Shown here piece by piece: positions 25,480-34,524 of a stretch of DNA of 64,000 bases. Source of the DNA: Ewingella americana ATCC 33852 (GTDB lineage Bacteria > Pseudomonadota > Gammaproteobacteria > Enterobacterales > Enterobacteriaceae); NCBI RefSeq assembly GCF_000735345.1, contig NZ_JMPJ01000071.1, positions 114,609 to 178,608 on the forward strand, in the 5' to 3' direction. The notes beneath the pieces are model-generated. The model had not been told where the DNA came from, did not search any database, and was given only the letters and a program-made list of their open reading frames with translations. A program made the translations under genes and the position numbers. How positions within the stretch are numbered: the stretch's first letter is position 1; every line of letters begins with the position of its first letter.

Positions 25480-26898
25480 CTAAACAATCGCCAGCTCGCC
25501 TTTACGCGCTTTACGCTTGTAAACCAGTACCGTCAGAATGATTGGAATGACGGTGGCGACCAGCATTGCCAGTGCGAACACGCCCCAGAACTGCGGTTTA
25601 ATCGACAGAATGCCCGGCAAGCCGCCAACGCCGATACCGTTAGCCGTGACGCCGCTCAGGCCACAAATCAGGGAAGCCACTGCGGAGCCAACCATCGCGC
25701 AGAGCATTGGGAAGCGATATTTCAGGTTGATACCGTACATCGCCGGTTCGGTTACGCCGAGGAAGGCGGAGATGGCGGCCGGCACTGAAACTTCGCGTTC
25801 GTTGTGTTTCTTAGAAGCAATAATGATGCCGACGACCGCCGCCGCTTGCGCGATGTTGGAGATAGCAATCAGCGGCCAAACTGGCGTGCCGCCGGTGCTT
25901 TGCACCATCTGCATGTCGATGGCTAGCGTGGTCTGGTGCACGCCGGTGATAACCAAAGGTGCATAGAGGAAGCCAAACAGCGCGGCGCCAATTGGTGCGA
26001 AGCTGCCGGTCATCACGGCTTTCACAGCCCATGCTACGCCATCACCAATCATGCGGCCGAATGGACCAATCAGGGTGTGGGCCAGGAATACGGCGAGGAT
26101 CAACGACACCACCGGCACGATGACCAGATAGAGGTAGTTCGGCACGATTTTCTTCAGGCCGTTTTCGATAATGGCTAATGCCATACCCGCCAGCATAGAA
26201 GGAATGACCTGCGCCTGATAACCCACTTTCTCAATGGTGAACCAGCCGAAGTTCCACACTTCAGGAATTTGCTGGCCGAGGTTGTAGGAGTTCATCAGCT
26301 GCGGGGAAACCAGCGTGATACCCAGCACGATACCGAGGATTTCGGTGCCGCCCATTTTCTTCACCGTGGACCAACACACCGCCACTGGCAGGAACATGAA
26401 GATGGCTTCACCCAGCAACCACAGGAAGTCGTAGATGGTTTTCCACATTGGGTGCATCTGGGCCAATGTCTGGCCACCGCTCATCGGGATATCACCGATG
26501 ACGTTGCGGAAACCTAAAATCAAACCGCCGCTTATAAGAGCAGGCAGCAGGGGGAAGAAGATCTCTGCGAAGTGCGAAATGCCGCGCTCCACCCAGCTCA
26601 TATTCTGGCGAGCAGCGACCTTGGCGGCCTCTTTACCAGTGTCATCTTTGCCGCTGGTGGCGATCAGGGCTTTGTAGTAATCGTCAACTTCAGGACCAAT
26701 AACCACTTGGAACTGGCCAGCATTGGTGAAACACCCTTTGACCATTGGCAACTCTTCAATGGCTTTCGGATCGGCTTTCTCTGGATTATTTAATACGAAG
26801 CGCAGGCGGGTAATACAGTGCGTGACCGTGGCGATATTTTCGCTTCCGCCGACCAGCTCTATTAGCCGATTAACAGCTTGCTGATTTACTTTGCTCAT
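25480..26898 (-). CDS. treB: Trehalose-specific PTS enzyme IIBC, TreB
   Basis: 472 residues. An N-terminal IIB domain carries the phosphorylated cysteine C28 in TVTHCITRLRF; the IIC domain follows with about ten membrane segments and the conserved SGGLILGFRNVIGDIP and GVTEPAMYGINL motifs. No IIA domain is present, so the glucose IIA (Crr) is expected to donate the phosphate, as in E. coli. First gene of the treBC operon. Confidence 0.97.
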   Translation of the reverse strand: MSKVNQQAVNRLIELVGGSENIATVTHCITRLRFVLNNPEKADPKAIEELPMVKGCFTNAGQFQVVIGPEVDDYYKALIATSGKDDTGKEAAKVAARQNMSWVERGISHFAEIFFPLLPALISGGLILGFRNVIGDIPMSGGQTLAQMHPMWKTIYDFLWLLGEAIFMFLPVAVCWSTVKKMGGTEILGIVLGITLVSPQLMNSYNLGQQIPEVWNFGWFTIEKVGYQAQVIPSMLAGMALAIIENGLKKIVPNYLYLVIVPVVSLILAVFLAHTLIGPFGRMIGDGVAWAVKAVMTGSFAPIGAALFGFLYAPLVITGVHQTTLAIDMQMVQSTGGTPVWPLIAISNIAQAAAVVGIIIASKKHNEREVSVPAAISAFLGVTEPAMYGINLKYRFPMLCAMVGSAVASLICGLSGVTANGIGVGGLPGILSIKPQFWGVFALAMLVATVIPIILTVLVYKRKARKGELAIV

Positions 26899-26992
26899 GG
26901 ATTGACCTTATGTTCCCTTTGTACCTGACGCTAAGGAGGAGCCAAGGACGCTAGGGATATTGTGATTGTCGTTAGGGTACATTTCGACCTTT

Positions 26993-27054
26993 AGCATAGC
27001 CAAACCGATGGGAACTTGTCTGGGAACGTTCCCGGTTTTAAGCGGTAGATCACA
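26993..27054 (-). promoter_or_regulatory. TreR operator and treB promoter region
   Basis: The perfect 12-base palindrome GGGAACGTTCCC lies at 27022-27033, a LacI-family operator as expected for TreR. A half copy (GTTCCC on the minus strand) lies just downstream. TATGCT (26998 to 26993, minus) is a plausible -10. Upstream, TGTGAT (27054 to 27049, minus) is a CRP half-site with a poor second half. Confidence 0.75.
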
Positions 27055-27083
27055 ATTTTTCTGCATGGCTCAAAGTGAGGTAT

Positions 27084-28034
27084 TCAGCTGGCCAATTGGC
27101 CCGGAATAATAATTTGCCTTAAGTCAGTTTTTTGGCTGAGTTGGACCAGCAGCTGGCGGGCAGCGGATTCGCCACCTTTGCCATAACCCAGCTCGACCGA
27201 GAAGGTATTAGGGAAGAGGAAGCGGAGCAGGGGGTTGTTACCAATACCGCACACCTGAACGCCGCTAATGTTCTGTTGTTGCAGGTATTTCTCTGCGCCG
27301 AGCGCGATGGTGTCGGAGGCGCAAATCACCGCGTCGGTCTCAGGGAGCAAGACGTGAGAAATCAGCTCGAAGCCGCTTTCATAGTTCAGTTTGCCCAGCG
27401 CCATATGCGGCGTCAGGCCGTGTTCCGCGCAGTAGCTTTGGTAAGCCTCAAAACGTAACTGGCCAGTGGTGGTATCTTGCGGCGAGACCCCGATAAAGCT
27501 TATCTGCCGATGGCCTTTCTCCAGCAGGGTGTCCATCAGCAGCCGCACCGCGCCCGCGTCGTCATAGCAGACAGACGAAAACTGCGGCATTTCGCGCGCC
27601 ATCATCACCAGATTGTCCTGCCAGCCTTGCAGCATCGAGACATCCAGCCCGGTGAAACCAAACAGCACCACGCCGTCGATATTGCGCTGCTTCAGCACCT
27701 GCAAATGCTCTTGCACGCGTTCGGCGCTGAACTGGCTTTCCATCACAATCGGGTCGTAGCCCTGCTCATAAAACAGCGGCAGCATGGCGCGCACCGCCTG
27801 ATTCTCAGAGGGAGAATCAAGGCGCGACACGATGATCGCCACAATCTTATCGCTGAAGCCGCGCATCGCCCGCGCCGACTTCGACGGGCTGAAATTATGC
27901 TGCTCAATCACCGCCAGCACCCTTTCGCGCGTGCGTGGGCTGACGTTGCCTTCATTGTTTAGCACGCGTGAAACGGTAGATTTACCGACCCCGCTCAGGC
28001 GGGCAATGTCATTAATGGTCAGGCGATTTTGCAT
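27084..28034 (-). CDS. treR: Trehalose operon repressor TreR (LacI family)
   Basis: 316 residues. The helix-turn-helix and hinge are at the N-terminus (LTINDIARLSGVGKSTVSRVLN then VSPRTRERV), followed by a periplasmic-binding-protein-like effector domain that binds trehalose 6-phosphate in E. coli. It lies upstream of treB on the same strand; the operator palindrome sits between them. Confidence 0.96.
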   Translation of the reverse strand: MQNRLTINDIARLSGVGKSTVSRVLNNEGNVSPRTRERVLAVIEQHNFSPSKSARAMRGFSDKIVAIIVSRLDSPSENQAVRAMLPLFYEQGYDPIVMESQFSAERVQEHLQVLKQRNIDGVVLFGFTGLDVSMLQGWQDNLVMMAREMPQFSSVCYDDAGAVRLLMDTLLEKGHRQISFIGVSPQDTTTGQLRFEAYQSYCAEHGLTPHMALGKLNYESGFELISHVLLPETDAVICASDTIALGAEKYLQQQNISGVQVCGIGNNPLLRFLFPNTFSVELGYGKGGESAARQLLVQLSQKTDLRQIIIPGQLAS

Positions 28035-28058
28035 GATTTAAGCGCTAATGATTGATCA

Positions 28059-28093
28059 GGTTTATGTTTGGTTGCAGTTAACCAGCGTACACT
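28059..28093 (+). promoter_or_regulatory. PhoP box and promoter of mgtA
   Basis: GGTTTA-TGTTT-GGTTGC (28059-28075) matches the PhoP direct repeat (T/G)GTTTA-N5-(T/G)GTTTA with two mismatches in the second half. TACACT (28088-28093) begins after exactly 12 bases, the spacing of class I PhoP-activated promoters. Transcription should begin near 28100, leaving a leader of about 370 bases before mgtA. Confidence 0.75.
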
Positions 28094-28216
28094 GCGGGCG
28101 TTTGATGCCCACTGTATGTCAATTTGCCGATCCGCTGAGGGTTTTGCTCAGCCGATGAATTGTAATACCGGACGGGTATCTTTTCCTAAACGTTCCTTAC
28201 CGGAGATAAAAACCTA

Positions 28217-28252
28217 ATGGGACCCGACCCCAATTCTGTAAGTCCGTTGTGA
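28217..28252 (+). CDS. mgtL: MgtL-like leader peptide of mgtA
   Basis: ATG 28217 opens an 11-codon frame, MGPDPNSVSPL, ending in TGA 28250-28252, with GGAG 11 bases before it. E. coli MgtL starts MEPDPTPLP; the Pro-Asp-Pro run that destabilises translating ribosomes at low magnesium is kept at the same codons, while the arginine-rich tail is gone. The frame ends 2 bases before the first arm of the leader stem, so ribosome position could decide RNA folding. Identification rests on place and motif. Confidence 0.6.
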   Translation: MGPDPNSVSPL

Positions 28253-28254
28253 TC

Positions 28255-28325
28255 CGGTAAGCACCCGCTTTTTAGCTACTGCTTACCGTGACACTAACGC
28301 TTGAAAGAGTGCTGTACAGGTAAGC
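28255..28325 (+). ncRNA. mgtA leader attenuator: mutually exclusive stems
   Basis: Segment 1 CGGTAAGCA (28255-28263) pairs perfectly with segment 2 TGCTTACCG (28280-28288). Segment 3 GGTAAGC (28319-28325) can also pair with the core of segment 2, so the two stems exclude each other. This is the layout of the magnesium-responsive mgtA leader, in which stem choice controls elongation or Rho access. The following leader (28326-28473) is unstructured by eye and C-rich in places. Confidence 0.65.
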
Positions 28326-28473
28326 GGTGGCGATCGATTTTCGTTCGTCCCCCCCAATTTTAATTTATCCATTCTCCTGCACGGGCTAGTCACGCCTGCG
28401 TGTTGCAGCGGGATATGGGTTTGCTTTTGCCATGCCTAAATTTTAGATTCTGGGCGCAACAAAGGGTCGAACG

Positions 28474-31188
28474 ATGTTCAAAACTATTACTCAACGACTG
28501 CTCAATGCACTAAGCCGTAACTTACCACGCCGTCTGGTTCGCCGTGATCCCCTGCTGGGTGATGCATTGCAACAAAATGTGCACGGTGGCAAAGCGCAGG
28601 AAATTCCTGCCAGCATGGCCAATCACAGCCTGAAGTGCGCCCGCGCGACGGAAGATCAGCTGTATCTGCAATTTGGCAGCCACCCGGAAGGGCTGACCGG
28701 CCCTGAGGTCGAGGCTATCCGCGAGCGCGTGGGCTTCAACCAGACTGACGATCAGCAGCCCGCGCCTTGGTGGCAGCACCTGTGGCACTGCTATCGCAAC
28801 CCGTTCAACCTGCTGCTCACCGTGCTGGGGCTGGTCTCTTACGCCACTGACGACCTGACGGCGGCCTTGGTGATTGGCGCGATGGTGCTGATCTCCACCT
28901 TTATGCACTTCATTCAGGAAGCGCGCTCTAACCGCGCGGCGGACGCGCTGAAAGCCATGGTCAGCAACACCGCCACCGTGCTGCGCAGCGATGCCGAAAC
29001 GGGCCGCAGTGAAACCTGCGAAGTGCCTATCAGCCAGCTGGTGCCGGGCGACCTGATTAAGCTTTCCGCCGGAGACATGATCCCCGCCGACCTGCGCATT
29101 CTGTCGGCCAAAGACCTCTTTATCAGCCAAGCCGCGCTGACCGGGGAGTCCCTGCCGGTCGAGAAGCAGGCCAACAGCCGCATGCCCGCCGATTCCGACC
29201 CGCTGGAGCAGGATACCCTGTGCTTCATGGGCACTAACGTAGTCAGCGGCACGGCGATGGCGATTGTGATTGCCACCGGCGGCGAAACTTGGTTTGGCCA
29301 GTTGGCCGAGCGCGTGACGCAAGAAGAGACCCAGCCGAACGCTTTCCAGGCCGGGATCAGCAAAGTCAGCTGGCTGCTGATTCGCTTCATGATGGTGATG
29401 ACCCCTATTGTGCTGGTGATCAATGGCTACACCAAGGGCGATTGGTGGGAAGCGGCGCTGTTTGCGCTCTCCGTCGCGGTGGGCCTGACCCCAGAAATGC
29501 TGCCGATGATTGTCACTTCTACTCTGGCGAAAGGCGCGGTTAAGCTTTCAAAACAGAAGGTTATCGTTAAACGTCTGGACGCCATTCAGAACTTCGGCGC
29601 GATGGACATTCTGTGTACCGACAAAACCGGCACCCTGACGCAGGATAAAATCGTCCTCGAGCGCCACACCGACGTGCTTGGCGTCACCAGCGATGAAGTG
29701 CTGCACTTGGCGTGGCTCAACAGCCACTATCAGACCGGCCTGAAAAACCTGCTCGACGTGGCGGTGCTGGATCGCGGTGACATTGCCAATGCGCGCAACT
29801 CATTGAAAGTCGATGAGATCCCGTTTGATTTCGACCGCCGCCGTATGTCAGTGGTGGTATCGGACCATGCCGACAGCCATCGTCTGATTTGCAAAGGCGC
29901 GCTGGAAGAGATGCTGTCGATTTGCACCTTAGTGCAGCTCAACGGTGAGATTGTGCCGCTGACCGATGTGCTGCTGGCGCGTATTCGCCGCATTACCGAC
30001 GACCTCAACCAGCAGGGGCTGCGCGTGGTCGCCGTGGCGCACAAAGTGATGCCATCGCGCACTCAGGGTTACGGCATTAATGATGAATCCAGCCTGATTT
30101 TGGCCGGGTACATTGCCTTCCTTGATCCACCAAAAGAGAGCACCGCGCCTGCGCTGAAAGCGTTAAAAAACAAAGGAGTGACGGTGAAAATCCTCACCGG
30201 CGACAACCCGCTGGTGGCGCGCAAAGTCTGTAAAGACGTTGGGCTGAAAGTGGATGAGATCCTGATTGGCAGCGATATCGAAAATATGGATGACGCCCAG
30301 CTGCTGGTGGCAGCGGAGAGCACTACGGTGTTCGCCAAACTGACGCCAATGCACAAAGAGCGCATCGTGCGCGTGCTGCGCGGCGAAGGCCACGTGGTGG
30401 GCTTTATGGGCGACGGCATCAATGATGCTCCGGCGCTGCGCGCGGCGGATATCGGCATTTCGGTAGACTCGGCGGTGGATATCGCCAAAGAAGCAGCTGA
30501 CATCATCTTGCTGGAAAAGAGCCTGATGGTGCTGGAGCAGGGGGTGACCGAAGGGCGTAAAACCTTCGCCAACATGCTGAAATATATCAAGATGACCGCC
30601 AGCTCCAACTTCGGTAACGTCTTCAGCGTACTGGTCGCCAGCGCCTTCTTGCCGTTCTTGCCAATGTTGCCGCTGCACCTGTTAATTCAGAACCTGATTT
30701 ACGATGTGTCTCAAGTGGCTATCCCGTTTGATAACGTGGATGAAGAGCAGCTCGCCAAGCCGCAGAACTGGAACGCCGGAGATATCGGCCGCTTTATGGT
30801 GTTCTTCGGGCCGATCAGTTCAGTGTTCGACATTCTGACTTTCAGCCTGATGTGGTGGGTGTTCAAGGCCAACACGCCGGAAATGCAGACCCTGTTCCAG
30901 TCTGGCTGGTTTATTGAAGGCTTGCTGTCGCAAACACTGATTGTGCATATGATCCGCACCCGCAAAGTGCCGTTTATTCAGAGCCGCGCCTCTTGGCCGC
31001 TGTGCGTGATGACCCTGATGGTGATTGTCACCGGCATCGGTCTGATCTACACACCGGCCGCCGGATTCCTGCAATTGCAGGCCCTGCCGCTGAGCTACTT
31101 CCCGTGGCTGATCCTGATTCTGGCGGGGTACATGGTGCTGACTCAAACGGTGAAAGGCTGGTTCGTTCGCCGCTACGGTTGGCAGTAA
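28474..31188 (+). CDS. mgtA: P-type magnesium-importing ATPase MgtA
   Basis: 904 residues (898 in E. coli). A P3B-type ATPase: phosphorylated aspartate D383 in CTDKTGTLTQD, actuator motif TGESLPVEKQ, nucleotide-binding CKGALEE, hinge GDGINDAPALRAADIGISV, and about ten membrane helices with the metal-site VGLTPEMLPMIV. It moves Mg2+ into the cytoplasm at low external Mg2+. AAGGG precedes the ATG; expression is probably controlled by PhoP and by the leader. A strong terminator follows. Confidence 0.97.
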   Translation: MFKTITQRLLNALSRNLPRRLVRRDPLLGDALQQNVHGGKAQEIPASMANHSLKCARATEDQLYLQFGSHPEGLTGPEVEAIRERVGFNQTDDQQPAPWWQHLWHCYRNPFNLLLTVLGLVSYATDDLTAALVIGAMVLISTFMHFIQEARSNRAADALKAMVSNTATVLRSDAETGRSETCEVPISQLVPGDLIKLSAGDMIPADLRILSAKDLFISQAALTGESLPVEKQANSRMPADSDPLEQDTLCFMGTNVVSGTAMAIVIATGGETWFGQLAERVTQEETQPNAFQAGISKVSWLLIRFMMVMTPIVLVINGYTKGDWWEAALFALSVAVGLTPEMLPMIVTSTLAKGAVKLSKQKVIVKRLDAIQNFGAMDILCTDKTGTLTQDKIVLERHTDVLGVTSDEVLHLAWLNSHYQTGLKNLLDVAVLDRGDIANARNSLKVDEIPFDFDRRRMSVVVSDHADSHRLICKGALEEMLSICTLVQLNGEIVPLTDVLLARIRRITDDLNQQGLRVVAVAHKVMPSRTQGYGINDESSLILAGYIAFLDPPKESTAPALKALKNKGVTVKILTGDNPLVARKVCKDVGLKVDEILIGSDIENMDDAQLLVAAESTTVFAKLTPMHKERIVRVLRGEGHVVGFMGDGINDAPALRAADIGISVDSAVDIAKEAADIILLEKSLMVLEQGVTEGRKTFANMLKYIKMTASSNFGNVFSVLVASAFLPFLPMLPLHLLIQNLIYDVSQVAIPFDNVDEEQLAKPQNWNAGDIGRFMVFFGPISSVFDILTFSLMWWVFKANTPEMQTLFQSGWFIEGLLSQTLIVHMIRTRKVPFIQSRASWPLCVMTLMVIVTGIGLIYTPAAGFLQLQALPLSYFPWLILILAGYMVLTQTVKGWFVRRYGWQ

Positions 31189-31206
31189 CAGTAAGTTGTT
31201 AAGCTT

Positions 31207-31243
31207 AAGGCGGTGATTGTTAACTCAATCACCGCCTTTTTAT
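31207..31243 (+). terminator. Intrinsic terminator of mgtA
   Basis: AAGGCGGTGATTG (31207-31219) pairs perfectly with CAATCACCGCCTT (31226-31238) over a 6-base loop, followed by TTTTATT counted from the end of the stem. Confidence 0.92.
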
Positions 31244-31319
31244 TACACAAAGGCTATAGTTAATCCTTTACGATTCAGCAGGCTATGTCAGTCTGCTTTA
31301 CCTCTAAGGGATCTTGCCA

Positions 31320-33713
31320 ATGCCATTGCCATTCCGTCGTTCCTTATTTGCCTCGTCGTTATTCCTTGCTATCAGCTCTTCGGCCTTTGCCGCTCCTGCC
31401 GGGAATTTGCCCCTTATGCCATGGCCGCAGCAGGTTGAAGTGGCCCCACAGGCCGGAAAGTGGGTGGTGGACAACAGTCTGTCGGTGGCGGTGAGTGGGG
31501 ACAATCTCGGCGCTATTCCCCAGCGTTGGCGTGAGCGCATTGAGCAGCAGACCGGCTGGACGCTCCAGCCGCAGCCGACCGACGGCAAGCAGAGCAAAAT
31601 TCAGGTAGTGATCAAACATAAAGTAGACGCCCTGCCGAAGCCGGACAGTGATGAAAGCTATGATCTTGACGTCACGCCGCAGGGCGCGACCATTACCGCC
31701 AACAGCCGATTTGGCGCGCTGCACGGCATGGAAACCCTGTTGCAGCTGCTGCAAAACGACGGCGAAAACACCTTCCTGCCACTGGTGAAAATTCACGATA
31801 ACCCGCGCTTTGCGTGGCGCGGCGTGCTGCTGGACTCCGCGCGGCACTTCCTGCCGATAAGCACCATTAAGCGCCAGCTCGACGGCATGGCCGCCGCCAA
31901 GCTGAACGTTTTGCACTGGCATTTGACTGACGATCAGGGCTGGCGCTTCGCCTCCGAGCACTATCCGAAGCTGCAACAGTTAGCCAGTGACGGCGAGTTC
32001 TACACCGTGGCTGAAATGAAAGACGTGGTGGCCTACGCCACCGCGCTAGGTATTCGCGTGGTGCCGGAAATCGACATGCCGGGCCACGCCTCGGCGATTG
32101 CCGTCGCCTATCCTGAGCTGATAAGCGCCCCCGGCCCTTATCAGATGCAGCGCGAGTGGGGCGTACACGAGCCGACGCTCGACCCTTCCAACGAGCAGGT
32201 TTACAAATTTGCCGACACCATCGTTGGCGAGCTGACCGCCATCTTCCCCGACCCTTATTTGCATATTGGCGGCGATGAAGTGAAAGACACCCAGTGGGTG
32301 AATTCCACGGCGATTCAGGCTTACATGAAGAAGCATAATATTGCCGACAGCCATGCGCTTCAGGCCGCGTTCAACAAGCGTTTGCAGGAGATTTTGCATC
32401 AGCATCATCGCCAGATGGTCGGTTGGGATGAGATTTTCCATCCGGACTTGCCGCACGACATTGTTATCCAGTCATGGCAGGGGCCGGACTCGCTGGGGGC
32501 CAGCGCGCAGCAGGGGTATCAGGGAATACTTTCCACCGGCTTCTACCTCGACCAGCCGCAAAGCTCGGCCTACCACTATCGCAATGAAATCCTGCCGCAG
32601 CCGCTGGGCGTGGACCAAAACGTCGCCGAGGGTGAAAAAGCCCAGAGCTGGGCATTCTCCATGCCGCGCCTGAAAGGCAGTGCGGTAGACGGCAGCTTTA
32701 CGCTGATTGAAGGCAAGCAGGGCTGGCGCGGATTTATTGATTTTAAAGGCAAAACTCGCCGCGCGGTGCGCGATATCGTTTGGCAGAATGACGGCAAAGT
32801 CAGCTTCGCGGTAGACACGTGGATGGGCGACACCCGCCCGGTGCTCACCCTGAAAGACGGTAAATTCGACGGCTATTTCCTGATTGGCAACGCGCGCTAT
32901 CCGGCCACCGGCAGCCAGCTCAGTGCAGTACCGCAAGGCACGCCGCCGGTGGTGCCAGACGCCAAAGGAATGAAAAACATTCTGGGTGGAGAAGCCGCGC
33001 TGTGGCAGGAAAATATCACCTCGCAAATTCTCGACCTGAAGCTGTGGCCGCGCGGGTTTGTGGTCGCCGAACGCCTGTGGTCCGCCGAGGATGTGAAAGA
33101 TATCAACAACATGTACCAGCGCTTGGCGAAAGTGGATGCCTGGTCGGCGGTTTCCGTGGGGTTACAGCAGCATGCCGAAACCACCCGCCTGATGACCCGT
33201 CTGGCGAACAGCAGTGATATCACGCCGCTGCTGACCCTCTCTTCGGCCCTTGAGCCCGCGCAGTATTACACCCGCCAGCACCTAAAGTTTAAGGCTGGAA
33301 ACTACACCCAGTTTGAGCCACTGAATCGTCTGGTGGACGCTCTGCCTGCGGAGAGCAACGCGGTGCGCGAGCTGGATAATCAGGTCAAAGCCTTGCTGGC
33401 TGATGGCAAAGACGCGCAGGCCGCCGCTGCCATTCGCAACCAGTTGACGCTGTGGCAGGCCAACACCGCGCAGGTTCAGCCTATTTTGGCGCAAAACTAC
33501 GTGCTGAAGCCGGTCCAGCCGGTGGCGGAGCAGCTCAGCAAGCTGTCCGAACTGGGGCTGCAATGGCTGGATAAAATCCAGAAAGGCGAGAGCATCACAG
33601 CAGAAGAGCGCCAGCAGGCGCAGGCCCAACTGGACGGCGCGGCGCAGATTCAGGATGAGTTGGTGATTGCGGCGGTTTATCCGCTGGAAAGACTGCTGCA
33701 AGGCGTGAAGTAA
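31320..33713 (+). CDS. Secreted beta-N-acetylhexosaminidase (GH20)
   Basis: 797 residues from ATG 31320 (MPLPFRRSLFASSLFLAIS), with AAGGGA upstream; the frame also allows a TTG two codons earlier. A signal peptide with cleavage after AFA (about residue 25) sends it to the periplasm or outside. A GH20b N-terminal domain precedes the catalytic barrel; the catalytic aspartate-glutamate pair is D319-E320 in HIGGDEVKDTQW. The family releases terminal GlcNAc from chitobiose and related sugars. An extended C-terminal helical region (about 620-797) follows the barrel. It stands alone, with no chitin-uptake genes beside it. Confidence 0.92.
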   Translation: MPLPFRRSLFASSLFLAISSSAFAAPAGNLPLMPWPQQVEVAPQAGKWVVDNSLSVAVSGDNLGAIPQRWRERIEQQTGWTLQPQPTDGKQSKIQVVIKHKVDALPKPDSDESYDLDVTPQGATITANSRFGALHGMETLLQLLQNDGENTFLPLVKIHDNPRFAWRGVLLDSARHFLPISTIKRQLDGMAAAKLNVLHWHLTDDQGWRFASEHYPKLQQLASDGEFYTVAEMKDVVAYATALGIRVVPEIDMPGHASAIAVAYPELISAPGPYQMQREWGVHEPTLDPSNEQVYKFADTIVGELTAIFPDPYLHIGGDEVKDTQWVNSTAIQAYMKKHNIADSHALQAAFNKRLQEILHQHHRQMVGWDEIFHPDLPHDIVIQSWQGPDSLGASAQQGYQGILSTGFYLDQPQSSAYHYRNEILPQPLGVDQNVAEGEKAQSWAFSMPRLKGSAVDGSFTLIEGKQGWRGFIDFKGKTRRAVRDIVWQNDGKVSFAVDTWMGDTRPVLTLKDGKFDGYFLIGNARYPATGSQLSAVPQGTPPVVPDAKGMKNILGGEAALWQENITSQILDLKLWPRGFVVAERLWSAEDVKDINNMYQRLAKVDAWSAVSVGLQQHAETTRLMTRLANSSDITPLLTLSSALEPAQYYTRQHLKFKAGNYTQFEPLNRLVDALPAESNAVRELDNQVKALLADGKDAQAAAAIRNQLTLWQANTAQVQPILAQNYVLKPVQPVAEQLSKLSELGLQWLDKIQKGESITAEERQQAQAQLDGAAQIQDELVIAAVYPLERLLQGVK

Positions 33714-33719
33714 GGGAAA

Positions 33720-33747
33720 GTGCCGCCGGGAACACGCGGCGGCGCAC
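33720..33747. terminator. GC-rich hairpin between hexosaminidase and permease genes
   Basis: GTGCCGCCG (33720-33728) pairs with CGGCGGCGCAC (33737-33747) with a small bulge. It lies between two convergent genes; a T-rich stretch follows on the plus strand (TCTTATTAT). Confidence 0.55.
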
Positions 33748-33755
33748 TCTTATTA

Positions 33756-34523
33756 TCAGGCAGGCTCGGGCGGCGGCTCTTTGCGCGGCTTGCCTGCCCG
33801 CATCAAGCACCACAAAGGCAGTGGCAGGGTGGTGACCAGCAAAATCCACAGCAGCGGGTAAATCGACCCCACGCCGTCATTTTGCAGATTGATAAACAGC
33901 TTCACCGGGATCCCCTGCGGGAAGTAGCAGAACACCATCACGATGCCGAACTCACCAATCACTCGCACCCAAGCAATCGCCAATCCGGCGGCTAAACCGC
34001 GCGCGGCGACTGGCAGCGTGAGCCGCCAGAACACCATCAGCGGCGAGGCCCCCAGCGTTTGCCCGGCCTCTTCGATATCCCTCGGGACATTTTCAAAAGC
34101 CACTCTGGCCGACAGTACAAAGTAGGGCAGCGCGCCGTAAACCTGCGCCAACACAAAGGCCGGAGCATTGTTGTTCAGCGACACGCCCATGGCATTCAGC
34201 ACTTCACCAATCGAGCCGTAAGGCCCGTAAACCGAGATAAGCAGAATGCCCATCGCCAGCGGCGGAGTCAGCAACGGCACCAGCACCGCGACTTCCACCA
34301 GACTGCGCCAGCGATGCTGAGTGCGCGCCAGCCACAGCGCCAGTGGCAATCCCAAAGCAATAATCAGCGGAATCGACACCATGCTCAGGCCGAGAGAGAC
34401 GGCGACGGCCTGACCGTCACCGTAGGCGGTGTGGAAATCTGACCAAGGGGTGAGCACCGCCAGCGTGACAAAAGGAACCATCAGCAACGCCAGCGACGGC
34501 ACGGATAGCCAGAATAATCGCAC
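33756..34523 (-). CDS. ABC transporter permease, molybdate/tungstate type (WtpB/ModB-like)
   Basis: 255 residues from GTG 34523, one base after the stop of the binding-protein gene. About six membrane helices and the cytoplasmic EAA loop EEAGQTLGASPLMVFWRLTLP, which docks the ATPase. Family resemblance is to ModB/CysT/WtpB permeases. The preceding WtpA-like gene suggests an oxyanion importer. No ATPase gene follows, so an ATP-binding subunit from another locus must be shared, or the system is incomplete. Confidence 0.87.
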   Translation of the reverse strand: MRLFWLSVPSLALLMVPFVTLAVLTPWSDFHTAYGDGQAVAVSLGLSMVSIPLIIALGLPLALWLARTQHRWRSLVEVAVLVPLLTPPLAMGILLISVYGPYGSIGEVLNAMGVSLNNNAPAFVLAQVYGALPYFVLSARVAFENVPRDIEEAGQTLGASPLMVFWRLTLPVAARGLAAGLAIAWVRVIGEFGIVMVFCYFPQGIPVKLFINLQNDGVGSIYPLLWILLVTTLPLPLWCLMRAGKPRKEPPPEPA

Positions 34524-34524
34524 C

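Noticed and set aside
28288-28323. A second leader peptide starting at GTG 28288 in the mgtA leader
   Set aside because: No ribosome site, overlaps the predicted stem and lacks the acidic/proline pattern.
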